A stretch of 54,952 bases of DNA, taken from Beijerinckiaceae bacterium. Lineage in GTDB: Bacteria > Pseudomonadota > Alphaproteobacteria > Rhizobiales > Beijerinckiaceae. Both the position numbers and the translations under genes were made by a program. The notes under the pieces were generated by a model that was not told where the DNA came from, searched no databases, and saw nothing but the letters and a program-made list of their open reading frames with translations. Location: assembly GCA_947455285.1 (NCBI GenBank), contig CANGOK010000001.1, forward strand, positions 1-54,952. Reading direction: 5' to 3'. Position 1 is the first letter of the stretch; the number at the start of each line of letters is the position of its first letter. Shown in pieces: positions 25,729 to 34,549 of the stretch.

Positions 25729-26098
25729 TCGGATTTGCAAGACCCGTCCGACCTATCATCCGCAAGGCGATTCGACGGCAAGCTTTCATCACAGGATAGG
25801 CCAACTTTGAGACAGCGGCCTGGGACAGTGTCCATCGATGTATTTTGCCGAGAAACGCACTGTTCGTTGATAGACGCGCAAGCATCGTCGCCGCTTCCGC
25901 CCCGTAATAGACAGCTTCGTCAATGACGACGATCATGCCTTCATCGAGATCATAGCCGCGTTCCCAATATTCTTTTGTTTTTTGTGGTTCAGCGCGTGCA
26001 TCTACGATTTCAATCGCGCCGAAGGTCTTAACCAGGCGCAGGCGACGAATGTAATTATCACACAGGGGACATTCGCCGTCATAGATGATCGTGATCAT
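25700..26098 (-). CDS. DCC-family thiol-disulfide oxidoreductase
   Basis: A 132-residue protein of the DUF393/DCC family. The N-terminal signature YDGECPLC contains the CxxC redox pair at C10 and C13 in a thioredoxin-like fold. Its 3' end overlaps the tail of the convergent HTTM-like gene by 29 bases. DCC proteins are often fused or adjacent to HTTM proteins, so it may reduce or shuttle electrons to that membrane enzyme. There is no signal peptide, so it should act on the cytoplasmic side. Confidence 0.87.
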   Translation of the reverse strand: MITIIYDGECPLCDNYIRRLRLVKTFGAIEIVDARAEPQKTKEYWERGYDLDEGMIVVIDEAVYYGAEAATMLARLSTNSAFLGKIHRWTLSQAAVSKLAYPVMKACRRIALRMIGRTGLANPISSADPPHK

Positions 26099-26155
26099 AG
26101 CGAGTGATTTTCGCAGGAACGAGTTGGTAGGCCCCTAGGATCAGTCGCTAGGACG

Positions 26156-26186
26156 GAGGAGCTGCGCTCTTACAGCGCAACTCCTC
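26156..26186 (-). terminator. Hairpin downstream of the nitroreductase gene
   Basis: A 13-bp stem with a cttac loop; on the minus strand the only non-Watson-Crick step is a G-U pair. It begins 17 bases after the nitroreductase stop. No T run follows, so termination strength is uncertain. Confidence 0.5.
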
Positions 26187-26202
26187 GCATCAATTCAGGC
26201 GC

Positions 26203-26790
26203 TCACCACTCGGCGGAAACGACGCCTTCGGACACGAAGCTCGCAACCTTGTTGCGTTGGCTTGGGATCTCTCGGGCCTTCAGATCATCCGGCAGGGCCG
26301 CGACGTCGCCGCGACGGCCGAGGGCTACGCAGACGTCGATGTTGTAATCATCCGAGACCGACAACCCTCCACGAGCGGCTTCTTCGTTAAAGCCGCCGAT
26401 GGCATGGGTCGCCCAGCCGGCGATAGTCGCCTGCAAGGAAAGGTGGGCCCAAGCCGCGCCAGCATCGAACGAATGATTGCGCGCCGGCGCCCCCTGAAGC
26501 GTGCGCTTCGAAAGCAGCACGATCAGCACCGAGGCGTCCTTGGCCCAACGCTGGTTGCGTTCGCTAATGAAGCCGAGAAGCTTGTCGAACGAGGGCGTTC
26601 CACGGTGAGCGTAAACGATCCGCCAGGGCTGGGAATTGTTCGACGACGGCGCCCAGCGAACGGCCTCGAACAAGGAACCGAGCAAATCATCAAAAATGCG
26701 TTCGCCGGTGAAGGCGCGCGGGGACCAACGGTCTAGAAAGACATCAGCGACCGGATGATCCGAAGCGCGCGGCGGGTTATGGACAGTCAT
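26203..26790 (-). CDS. Nitroreductase-family protein
   Basis: A 195-residue FMN-dependent oxidoreductase of the nitroreductase superfamily. DRWSPRAFTGE and EAVRWAPSSNNSQPWRIV form the FMN phosphate and ring binding part; the C-terminal GRRGD segment after VCVALG is also typical. Members reduce nitro groups, quinones or act as dehydrogenases. It is a single gene, followed by a hairpin and separated by 60 bases from the ABC transporter operon on the same strand. The physiological substrate is unknown. Confidence 0.9.
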   Translation of the reverse strand: MTVHNPPRASDHPVADVFLDRWSPRAFTGERIFDDLLGSLFEAVRWAPSSNNSQPWRIVYAHRGTPSFDKLLGFISERNQRWAKDASVLIVLLSKRTLQGAPARNHSFDAGAAWAHLSLQATIAGWATHAIGGFNEEAARGGLSVSDDYNIDVCVALGRRGDVAALPDDLKAREIPSQRNKVASFVSEGVVSAEW

Positions 26791-26850
26791 CGTTTCTTCC
26801 TTTCAGGTTATAATTGAAGAGCTTCATCATCTCTTGGGAGCCATGGCTAC

Positions 26851-27930
26851 TTAAACGGCAAGCCAAGCGCCCTTATCCAGCGGCATTGTTACAAACACCT
26901 GCTCGCCCGGTTTGTACAGCGCCGTGCTGCTTTGGAACGGCGCATCTACGCTCAGCGAAACATCACCCATCGTGAGACCGTAGCGCACGTTGGCGCCGAG
27001 AAATTCAATGTGGCTTACAACGGCAGGCAGTGAACCCGCCGGCGGCGCGTGATCGACCTTCAGGAAATGTGGCCGAATGACAAGGCGCGCATTGGTGGGG
27101 GGATGGCTCTCCTCCGGCAAGGCGACCTGCAGCCCCTCGCCCATGACAAAGCTTCGTCCCTCGATCTTTCCTGCGATGACATTGGCGGCGCCGAGGAAAT
27201 TCGCCACGAACAGGTTGGCGGGCTTTTCATAAAGTTCAACTGGCGTGCCGATTTGCTGGATCACTCCATCATTCATAATCGCGATGCGGTCGCAGATGGC
27301 GTTTGCTTCTTCCTGATCATGGGTCACGAAGATCGTGGTGAGATTCAGACGTTGCTGCAAGTCGCGCAATTCACGGCGCACCTGGATGCGCATTTTGGCG
27401 TCAAGGTTGGACAGGGGCTCATCAAGCAACAGGACCTTCGGTTCAACAACGATGGTGCGCGCGACCGCCACACGTTGCTGCTGTCCTCCAGAGAGCTGCG
27501 AGGGCTTCCGATCAGCCAGATGTCCAAGACCCACAAGATCGAGCGCGGCCTGAACGCGCCGCACCACTTCAGCTTTCGGAACCTTTCTTTCTTCAAGCCC
27601 AAAGGCGACATTCTGCGCCACGCTCATATGTGGCCACAGGGCGTAGGATTGAAACACCATGCCGACGTCACGCTTCCACGGCGGAAGATTGGACACATCT
27701 TCGCCTCCCACGAGCACATCGCCGCGATCAGCCCTGTTGAAGCCCGCAATCAGCCGCAACAAAGTTGTCTTGCCACATCCTGATGGCCCGAGAAATGCGA
27801 AGAACTCGCCGGGTTTTATGCGGAGGCTGACGTCTTTGAGAACATGATTGACGCCATATGAAAGATCGACATTGCGAATGTCGACGTCAACCGCCGCGCG
27901 GGTCCGCGCAAGATCCATAGTCTGCATCAT
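26851..27930 (-). CDS. ABC transporter ATP-binding protein, Fe(III)/phosphonate type
   Basis: A 359-residue importer ATPase of the FbpC/PotA class. Walker A GPSGCGKTT, Q-loop MVFQSYALWPHMSV, signature LSGGQQQR, Walker B LLLDEPLSNLD and the H-loop VTHDQEE are all intact. The C-terminal third (about 245-359) is a TOBE-type regulatory domain. It lies 19 bases downstream of the double permease and completes a three-gene importer with the receptor at 29675. The transported ligand could be ferric iron, 2-aminoethylphosphonate or another small anion. Confidence 0.92.
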   Translation of the reverse strand: MMQTMDLARTRAAVDVDIRNVDLSYGVNHVLKDVSLRIKPGEFFAFLGPSGCGKTTLLRLIAGFNRADRGDVLVGGEDVSNLPPWKRDVGMVFQSYALWPHMSVAQNVAFGLEERKVPKAEVVRRVQAALDLVGLGHLADRKPSQLSGGQQQRVAVARTIVVEPKVLLLDEPLSNLDAKMRIQVRRELRDLQQRLNLTTIFVTHDQEEANAICDRIAIMNDGVIQQIGTPVELYEKPANLFVANFLGAANVIAGKIEGRSFVMGEGLQVALPEESHPPTNARLVIRPHFLKVDHAPPAGSLPAVVSHIEFLGANVRYGLTMGDVSLSVDAPFQSSTALYKPGEQVFVTMPLDKGAWLAV

Positions 27931-27949
27931 GGTTGCGTCCTGCCAGCGC

Positions 27950-29671
27950 TCATTGGATAGCCCCTTTGGCGCTTTGCGTTCTCTCTATGACGAGATGGGA
28001 AAGATAGGTGCAGGCCGCTACAAGCAGAACCGCTATGACGCCCAGCGCTGCGCCGGGCCCGCGCCCAGCTGCTGACTGCATGAAAACGTAAAGACCGTAA
28101 ACAAGAGGGGCATCGTCGCTCGATTGCACCAGCATTAAGGTCGCTGAAAGCTCCACCGCCGCAGTCGCAAAGCTCGTGATGAACCCGGCAAGAATGCCGC
28201 CCACCATCAATGGCAAAAGGATCTTACGAGCGGATCGCAATTTTGTGGCGCCGAGACTTTCGGCAGCCTCCTCCAGAGATACGGAAATCTGCTGAAGCGA
28301 AGCGTAGCAGGCGCGCAGCGCATAGGCGAGACGGCGCACCGCAAGAGCGAGGACGATCATGATCCACATGGTCGCCAACGGACGCCCCCCTGGCAGTTGC
28401 ACATCATAAAAGGCGCGCAAAAAGCCGATGCCAAGGACGACGCCCGGAATGGCGAGCGCGGCGCTCGCGGCCCAATCCAGCCATGTCCGGCCGATCAACT
28501 TTGTTCGCAACACGAGATAGGCGATGGCGCCGCCGATGATGATGTCGATTAGGCCCGCCAGCGAGGAGTAGATCAACGTGTTCTTGATGTAATCAAAGCT
28601 CTCGCTGAAAACGCGGGTGTAGTGTGCTGTGGTGTAAGCATCCGGCAGCGGACTAAAGGACCAGACCGTGGCGAAGGAGAGCAGCAGCAGACTTATATGG
28701 GGCGCCAGCACAAGCAGCAGGATCAATAGAACGACGCCATAAGCGATCCATTTTTCATGCGGCTTCATGCTACGCTTGGCGAGCCCGCCGCCACCACGCT
28801 GTTCGGTATTGTAATCCTTGCCTGCTACCGCTCGCGCCCACAGCCACATGCATAGAACAGCTATCAGGACCAGAACCACGGAGATCACATAGCCCATTGG
28901 GTCGGTTATGCCGACTGATGTCACACGCAAATAGGCCTGTGGCGCCAGCATGTCCTTGACCCCTAGCAACAGGGGTGTCGCCAAATCATCCATCACCTTC
29001 ACGAAAACAAGCGAAGCGCCTGCGACATAGCCGGGCATGGCCAGGGGCAAGACGATGCGTCGAAAGAGCCGAAAGCCTGAGCTTCCAAGGTTCTGCGCAG
29101 CCTCCTCCATGCTGCGGTCGATATTGCGCATGGCGGTGGAGAGATTGACGAGAATGAAGGGGAAATAATGGATGGACTGGACGAAAATCACTCCGTTCAA
29201 TCCCTCCATGAAGGGAATTTTGAAATCGAAATAATCATCAAGAAGGAGATTGATCGAACCGTTGCGTCCAAACAGCAGCAACATCGCGACCGCCCCGACG
29301 AAGGGCGGCATGATCAATGGCAGAAACGCCAGCGTCTGGATGAGGACCGAACCGCGGAAATCAAAGCGCGTGGTGATATAGGCCAGCGGCAGGGCGATCA
29401 TCGAAGCCACGACCACTGTCATGGTCGAAGCGTAGATTGAATTCCAGAATGACCGGATGAAGAGATCCGTTCGTGCGAAGTCCACGAAATTGATCAGCGT
29501 AAACGCGCCCGTGCCCTTCTCCGTGAAAGCGACATAGACGACGGTCGCGACCGGCGCCGCCAGAAAGACGACGAAGAACGCAGCTATCGCCAACGCAAGG
29601 CCAATTTGCCCCGGTGTGGCGGAGGCCCTGCGTCCACGCGGGCGTTTGTGGCTCAAGACCGCCTGCGTCAT
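27950..29671 (-). CDS. ABC transporter double permease, FbpB type
   Basis: A 573-residue inner-membrane permease with two MetI-like halves in one chain (about 20-280 and 300-573), twelve or so hydrophobic helices in total. Each half has an EAA-type coupling loop: EEAAQNLGSSGFRLFRRIVLP and EEAAESLGATKLRSARKILLP. Fused halves are typical of iron(III) and 2-aminoethylphosphonate importers. The start codon follows the receptor stop by three bases. Confidence 0.92.
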   Translation of the reverse strand: MTQAVLSHKRPRGRRASATPGQIGLALAIAAFFVVFLAAPVATVVYVAFTEKGTGAFTLINFVDFARTDLFIRSFWNSIYASTMTVVVASMIALPLAYITTRFDFRGSVLIQTLAFLPLIMPPFVGAVAMLLLFGRNGSINLLLDDYFDFKIPFMEGLNGVIFVQSIHYFPFILVNLSTAMRNIDRSMEEAAQNLGSSGFRLFRRIVLPLAMPGYVAGASLVFVKVMDDLATPLLLGVKDMLAPQAYLRVTSVGITDPMGYVISVVLVLIAVLCMWLWARAVAGKDYNTEQRGGGGLAKRSMKPHEKWIAYGVVLLILLLVLAPHISLLLLSFATVWSFSPLPDAYTTAHYTRVFSESFDYIKNTLIYSSLAGLIDIIIGGAIAYLVLRTKLIGRTWLDWAASAALAIPGVVLGIGFLRAFYDVQLPGGRPLATMWIMIVLALAVRRLAYALRACYASLQQISVSLEEAAESLGATKLRSARKILLPLMVGGILAGFITSFATAAVELSATLMLVQSSDDAPLVYGLYVFMQSAAGRGPGAALGVIAVLLVAACTYLSHLVIERTQSAKGAIQ

Positions 29672-29674
29672 CGA

Positions 29675-30997
29675 TTAGCGCGCGAGCTTGACGGCCTGTT
29701 CAGCCTTGGTGCGCGCCTGTTCAAATTTGCCCTTGGCGAAGGCCGCCCATTGCTGTTCCAACTCCGCCTGCCGCGCGCCCTTTTCCTTGGCGCCGGTGAA
29801 TGCGCTCGTGATCTCGGGCGCACGCGCCTGTGGCTCGGTGATGGGCATCGCAGCCACGAGGTCGCGGGCTTCTTTCACCAGCGCACGCGCCTCTGCGTTG
29901 TCTTTCTTGGCGAGCGCGGCTTCCGCATCGTGGATCGCTTTGGTCGCGCCCTTCAATCCCTCGAGCTGAAAGGTGATCATCTGATCAAATAGCGCATCGA
30001 CCACGTCCGTACGCTTCTCGGAGATCTCAACGTCGAATTTCACCCGCGCGCCAAGCGAAGGATCCTTGAAGGGGTTCGGGTAGTCGGCAGGCGCCTGCGC
30101 ATAGGTCGCCGGGAGGACCGGCAGACGCCTGATGCCCGGCTCCAGCAGAACCGTCTGTCCAGCCGGCGATAGAAGGAAATCAAGAAAGGCCTCCCCCGCC
30201 GCCTTGTTGGGCGCATTGGCGATCAGGCCCACATTTGCAGGCACGATGGTCGTCACCGTCGGGTAGACAAACTTCACCGGAAATCCCGAAGCCTGCGCAG
30301 AAAATGCGAAGAAATCGATCACGACGCCAAAGCCGACCTGACCCGAATTCACTGCCTCCGGCACGCCAAAGGAGCGATCCGTGACTTGCCGGAAGTTGCC
30401 CGAGACTTCCTTGATGGTGCGCCAGCCCTTATCCCAACCCTCGCCCTGAAGGATCGTCTCAATGGTGAGATGAGTCGTGCCAGAGCGAGATGGCGCGGCC
30501 ATCAACGTATGATCGAAGTAGACGGGGCGAGCGAGATCGCTCCAGTCCTTGGGCTCAGGCAATTTATTGGCGCGCGCGTAGCGATCATTCCACATGATGC
30601 CGTAACCCGAAGCGGCGAAGCCGAAATAGAACCCTTGGGGATCATTAATAGGGAACGAGCCGATCTTCTCGGGAATGCCGACGGTCTTGACCTGATATTT
30701 CTGCAATAGCCCCTTGACCTTCAGCGCCTCAAAAGCGTCGGGGGCGGAGGCCCAGAATATGTCTACCTGATTATTCGAGCGGGTCTCTTCGAGATATTTC
30801 ACGCCCGCATTGGTGTTGCGGTTTTGCACATCAAGGGTGGCGCCCGGATAGGCCTTTTCAAAAGCCTTCTTGAAAGGGTCGGTCACATCCTTGGCGAAGG
30901 ATGTCACAACCGTCACCTTGCCGGTTTGGGCGCAGGCAGCACCAATCCCGAGCAACCCCACCGCCGCTGCGACAGCAAAAACCGAAAGCCGGGACAT
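29675..30997 (-). CDS. ABC transporter substrate-binding protein with a helical C-terminal extension
   Basis: A 440-residue periplasmic receptor of the extracellular solute-binding family 1 (iron/AEP-like). The signal peptide (MSRLSVFAVAAAVGLLGIG, cut after CA near 24) is followed by VTVVTSFAKDVTDPFKKAFEKAYP, the usual first strand and helix. The fold closes near residue 330. The remaining 110 residues are rich in Ala, Lys and Glu and look like helices or coiled coil, which most relatives lack. The start at 30997 has aagga 7 bases upstream. First gene of the importer operon. Confidence 0.9.
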   Translation of the reverse strand: MSRLSVFAVAAAVGLLGIGAACAQTGKVTVVTSFAKDVTDPFKKAFEKAYPGATLDVQNRNTNAGVKYLEETRSNNQVDIFWASAPDAFEALKVKGLLQKYQVKTVGIPEKIGSFPINDPQGFYFGFAASGYGIMWNDRYARANKLPEPKDWSDLARPVYFDHTLMAAPSRSGTTHLTIETILQGEGWDKGWRTIKEVSGNFRQVTDRSFGVPEAVNSGQVGFGVVIDFFAFSAQASGFPVKFVYPTVTTIVPANVGLIANAPNKAAGEAFLDFLLSPAGQTVLLEPGIRRLPVLPATYAQAPADYPNPFKDPSLGARVKFDVEISEKRTDVVDALFDQMITFQLEGLKGATKAIHDAEAALAKKDNAEARALVKEARDLVAAMPITEPQARAPEITSAFTGAKEKGARQAELEQQWAAFAKGKFEQARTKAEQAVKLAR

Positions 30998-31132
30998 GAC
31001 ACGTTCCTTCTGATCGACGACGCCTGCGTCCAAATCTTGCTTCGGAACCTACAAGATCGCGAAGCCCGGTTCAAACATTGGCACATCAAGACACGGGACA
31101 GTACCAGGGCTTTAGTTCAGCCCCAGCGCCGT

Positions 31133-32152
31133 TCAGTCGCCGGCGATGTCGCGGGCGCGCGCAATGACCTCCGGTGATGAACCGTAGATATCAGCGATGC
31201 GTTTGGCGACGGTTGGGCCGTCATCGGCGCCGATCAGCAATCGCTGCCTTTCAGCATCCGCCAGAAATTCCGAATCCTTCATCGTTGCGTCGAAAGCCGC
31301 GCGCAAGGCCGCGACTCTGTCCGATGGGACGGATTTAGACACGAGGAAGGGGCGGCCGATCTCTGCGCCCGACACCAGAAGCCGGAATGTCTGCTTTTTT
31401 GCTTCATTGTCCAGAAAGTCCGACGCCCACGGAATGTCTGGCGGCATGTCGGCAGGGACTGTCTTCGAAAAGCGAACGTGCATGTCGATTTTCTTCTCGC
31501 GCAGCCATTCCAATGGCAGGCTGGTCCAGGAGCCGCAATCGCCATCAAGTTCGCCGCTTTCAATGGCGATCTTTTTGTCAGCGGAGCCTGGATAGCCCTG
31601 CACGGTCTTCAACTTCACCCCGAACAACATCAGCAGCATTCGGTCATCCAGATAGGCTGACGTTCCAACTCCGGTATTGCCGAACACGACATTATCGCGC
31701 CCGAGAAAGGACTTCCAATCGCTCATGCCACGGGCGTGCCAGGTGAAGCAGACGCGGACATCTTCGCTGATATTGCCAATCCAGGAAAAATTTCGAAAAT
31801 CGATCGGCGTCTTATGGGGAGCGGTTAGCGAGCCCAAAATAAGCCCGGGATTGAATGTTACGATCGCCGTACCATCCGTGGGCGCGCCAGAATCCAGATA
31901 TTGAAGGGACTTCAGACTGGCGGCGCCCGGCATATTCTGCACGACGACGTTGGGAACGCCGGGAATATGTTTGCTGATATGTCGCGCCAGCAGGCGGCCA
32001 TATTGATCGTATCCGCCACCTGAGGAGAACCCGACGATGATGCGGACCGATTTACCGCGATAGAAAGTCTCTACATCCTGCGCCACAGCCAGATTGGACA
32101 AGCTGGCGAAGAAAACCGAAATCATCAAGAGCGTGCGCATTCCGGGTAACAT
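31133..32152 (-). CDS. Orphan Bug/TctC-like solute receptor (paralogue A)
   Basis: About 339 residues. The signal peptide ends at AVA, then DVETFYRGKSVRIIVGFSSGGGYDQYGRLLARHI resembles the first part of tricarboxylate receptors. Unusual shared features with the gene at 32799 are WIGN..., CFTWH and DGDC, so the two are paralogues. No TctA or TctB membrane partner lies beside it. The start is uncertain: ATGs at 32167, 32152 and 32140 are all possible; a gggagggg stretch lies right before the chosen one. Ligand unknown, probably an organic acid. Confidence 0.82.
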   Translation of the reverse strand: MLPGMRTLLMISVFFASLSNLAVAQDVETFYRGKSVRIIVGFSSGGGYDQYGRLLARHISKHIPGVPNVVVQNMPGAASLKSLQYLDSGAPTDGTAIVTFNPGLILGSLTAPHKTPIDFRNFSWIGNISEDVRVCFTWHARGMSDWKSFLGRDNVVFGNTGVGTSAYLDDRMLLMLFGVKLKTVQGYPGSADKKIAIESGELDGDCGSWTSLPLEWLREKKIDMHVRFSKTVPADMPPDIPWASDFLDNEAKKQTFRLLVSGAEIGRPFLVSKSVPSDRVAALRAAFDATMKDSEFLADAERQRLLIGADDGPTVAKRIADIYGSSPEVIARARDIAGD

Positions 32153-32370
32153 CCCCTCCCCGTTCATTCTTTTTCTGCCCATCCTGCAACAGGAGAACAA
32201 TTTTAGGGCAGTCTAACCTCTTGTGACGGCAAAACAAGGGATCTGGAGTGGGGTGAATGCCGGGGCACACCACATAAAATTTTCGCGACGCCTCAATTTC
32301 CGCAAAGTTCTCATTAACGAATGGAGCTTTAGTCTAGCCAGACGAGTAACGTGTAAAGGGTGCGTTGATC

Positions 32371-32577
32371 ATGGATAGATCCTCAACAGCGTCTTCACCC
32401 CTTCCCAGTCCGATGGAGCGTCTGCAGGCGTCGCTTCAGCGGTCCATCGAACGAAGCGGCCCGAATAGCCTCTACAGTCGTGTGCTGAAGGCTGAAATTA
32501 CACGCTACGAAGCCAAGCTTCAGAGCAAACCGCCGGTGCGTCAGGCGCCATGGACGGCCAGCTCCCTCGGCCAATAA
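32371..32577 (+). CDS. Small hypothetical protein
   Basis: A 68-residue protein I do not recognise. The middle (MERLQASLQRSIERSGPNSL to RVLKAEITRYEAKLQS) is strongly helical and charged, flanked by Ser/Pro-rich ends. It has no signal peptide or membrane segment. aaaggg lies somewhat far before the ATG at 32371; a TTG two codons earlier is also open. It stands alone between two solute-receptor genes. Possibly a regulatory or structural micro-protein; expression is unproven. Confidence 0.5.
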   Translation: MDRSSTASSPLPSPMERLQASLQRSIERSGPNSLYSRVLKAEITRYEAKLQSKPPVRQAPWTASSLGQ

Positions 32578-32582
32578 GCCCG

Positions 32583-32621
32583 AGCGCAGAGCTTACTTGA
32601 GATTTACGACCATTCTGCGCT
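32583..32621 (+). terminator. Possible hairpin after the small ORF
   Basis: An 8-bp stem (agcgcaga / tctgcgct) with a 23-base loop lies just after the stop at 32577. No T run follows. The long loop makes it a weak terminator candidate. Confidence 0.3.
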
Positions 32622-32698
32622 TGCGTTGAAGCGCTAGTGCACCCGCATTTTATGGCCAGCGTGCGTCCTGCTGCGACCACGCCATCTACTTCTATTGC

Positions 32699-32714
32699 TC
32701 GCACGCCACTTGCA
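32699..32714 (+). promoter_or_regulatory. Candidate sigma-54 promoter with one -24 box mismatch
   Basis: TCGCACG-ccac-TTGCA fits the RpoN consensus except for C in place of the first G of the -24 GG pair, a position that is normally well kept. It lies 85 bases before the receptor gene start at 32799. Confidence 0.3.
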
Positions 32715-32798
32715 TTCGCCCCCGCCAGGAACAGGGTTGCCAGACCGGCGCTTTCGGTATCTGATCGCCTGTAACCAATCATAAAATGGAGGGAGCCC

Positions 32799-33812
32799 TT
32801 GAGTATTCGGCATATGCTTATGGCGGCGGCCCTCATGATCTTCGCGCCAATGGCGAACGCAAAAGCCGACGAAACGGCGGACTTCTATCGTGCGAACCGC
32901 ATGACCATGTTCATTGGCTCATCAACCGGCGACGGCACTGACCTCTATGGACGGCTCGTCATCAAATACATGAGCAAAAAGCTCCCCGGCGCCCCACAAT
33001 TTGTGACAACGAACCTTCCCGGCGCAAATGGACTCGTCGCCGCCAACCAACTCTACAATCTCGCGCCAAAAGACGGCTCCACCATTGGCACCTTCAGCCG
33101 GTATGCCGCCTTTGAAGCCCTATGGAACAATCCATCGGCGCGCTTCAAACCCGAACGCTTCAATTGGATTGGCAATGTCAATATCGATGTGAGCGTTTGC
33201 ATAACCTGGCATTCAGCCGAGGTGAAATCGCTCGCTGAATTCATGAGCCGCGACCTCAAGATCGGCGTCACCAATGAATCTCACGTCAACATCCTGAACA
33301 ATCTGTTCGGCGCGAAGCTCAGCGCCATCAAAGGCTATCCCGGCGGCAACGAAGTCAATCTGGCGCTGGAACGTGGCGAAGTTGATGGCCGATGCAACAT
33401 TTCATGGTCCGCTCTCGTGTCCACAAACCGAAACTGGCTGCGAGATAAGAAAATAGACATCCTCATGCAATTCTCGCATCGCAAGCTGGGCGATTTGCCC
33501 AATGTCGCGCTGGTGACTGAGCTCGCCACGACAGACCTTCAGAAGCAAATTCTAAATCTCGTTCTAACAAGCCAGATGATGGCTCGCGTGATCGTGGCAC
33601 CGCCGGATGTTCCGGCTACTCGCATTGCAGCCTTGCGCAAGGCTTTTGATGAAACCATGCAGGACGAAGATTTCCTTCAGGAAGCAGCCCGACTTGGTGC
33701 TCCAATAGACCCCGTTAGCGGCGCGGAAATCCAACAAGTCATAACCGATATGTTTCGCACGCCTCCCGAGGTCGTGAGGGAATTTCAGTCCATGGTGGGC
33801 GGCAGACTATGA
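32799..33812 (+). CDS. Orphan Bug/TctC-like solute receptor (paralogue B)
   Basis: A 337-residue periplasmic receptor. The signal peptide (MLMAAALMIFAPMANA) is followed by FYRANRMTMFIGSSTGDGTDLYGRLVIKYM. It shares WIGN, CITWH, DGRC and WLRDKKID with paralogue A across the divergent gap. TTG at 32799 has ggaggg six bases upstream; an ATG at 32814 would also leave a full signal peptide. The dienelactone hydrolase gene overlaps its stop by 4 bases, so receptor and hydrolase are co-expressed. No membrane subunits are adjacent. Confidence 0.85.
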   Translation: MSIRHMLMAAALMIFAPMANAKADETADFYRANRMTMFIGSSTGDGTDLYGRLVIKYMSKKLPGAPQFVTTNLPGANGLVAANQLYNLAPKDGSTIGTFSRYAAFEALWNNPSARFKPERFNWIGNVNIDVSVCITWHSAEVKSLAEFMSRDLKIGVTNESHVNILNNLFGAKLSAIKGYPGGNEVNLALERGEVDGRCNISWSALVSTNRNWLRDKKIDILMQFSHRKLGDLPNVALVTELATTDLQKQILNLVLTSQMMARVIVAPPDVPATRIAALRKAFDETMQDEDFLQEAARLGAPIDPVSGAEIQQVITDMFRTPPEVVREFQSMVGGRL

Positions 33813-34534
33813 GCTCAGGAGAAAAACCGGTGCTTGAAACAATCCAGATCGTCGTTGATGGAAGCCCGATGGATATGCTCGTTGCGACGCCGCCGGGAGA
33901 CGGCCCTCGCCCCGGGATCCTCCTGTCACATTATCAGCATGGACTGGGACCTTTCACGCGGCGAAATGCCGAACGCTTGGCCGCTGAAGGCTATGTGGTC
34001 GTGGCGCCAGACCATTACCACCACACGCCCAATGAGCCCGATCTCAAGCTCCGTAAACAAGGGCTCATCGATACGCGACTGATCGCGGACATGATCGCGG
34101 CTACCAATTATCTGAGACGCCACCCCAGAACAGTCCCTGAGCGCACCGCAATCATGGGACATTGCATGGGCGGCCGGCAGACCTTGCTTGGGGCGGCGAC
34201 GATCCCGGACTTTCGCTGCGCGATTGATTGCTACGGCGGCGGCGTGCTGCGTGCGCAGGGTCCGGGACCGACCGTCTTTGAACGATTGGCGGGGATCAAA
34301 TGCCCGGTGGCAGGGTTCTTTGGAATCAATGACGCCAATCCGCCGCCCGAAGATGTCCGCAAAGTGGAAGCAGAACTAAAACGGCTCGGGATCGAAACGG
34401 ATTTTCACATATACGAAGGCACGGGCCATGCGTTCATGGACCCGGACCAAACGCGATATGTCGAGACCTCAGCACTCGACGCCTGGACCCGGATTCTGGC
34501 CTTCCTCAACCGCCATTTATCCGCGCCTTCGTGA
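33809..34534 (+). CDS. Dienelactone hydrolase-family protein
   Basis: A 241-residue alpha/beta hydrolase. The cysteine-type triad is C119 (GHCMGG), D175 (GINDANPPP) and H207 (GTGHAF), as in carboxymethylenebutenolidase. It has no signal peptide, so it is cytoplasmic. It starts in a 4-base ATGA overlap with the solute-receptor gene, suggesting it acts on the imported compound, for example an ester or lactone. Its stop codon lies inside a small hairpin shared with the convergent dehydrogenase gene. Confidence 0.9.
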   Translation: MSSGEKPVLETIQIVVDGSPMDMLVATPPGDGPRPGILLSHYQHGLGPFTRRNAERLAAEGYVVVAPDHYHHTPNEPDLKLRKQGLIDTRLIADMIAATNYLRRHPRTVPERTAIMGHCMGGRQTLLGAATIPDFRCAIDCYGGGVLRAQGPGPTVFERLAGIKCPVAGFFGINDANPPPEDVRKVEAELKRLGIETDFHIYEGTGHAFMDPDQTRYVETSALDAWTRILAFLNRHLSAPS

Positions 34535-34549
34535 GGCCAGAAAGCCTCA
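34532..34549. terminator. Hairpin formed by the two convergent stop codons
   Basis: TGAGGC-cagaaa-GCCTCA is a perfect 6-bp stem. The left TGA is the stop of the dienelactone hydrolase and the right TCA is the reverse-strand stop of the short-chain dehydrogenase. It may act as a compact bidirectional transcript end, though it lacks T runs. Confidence 0.45.

Noticed and set aside
26101..26150. tRNA-like stretch (gagttggtag)
   Set aside because: It does not fold into a cloverleaf and lacks a T-arm sequence.
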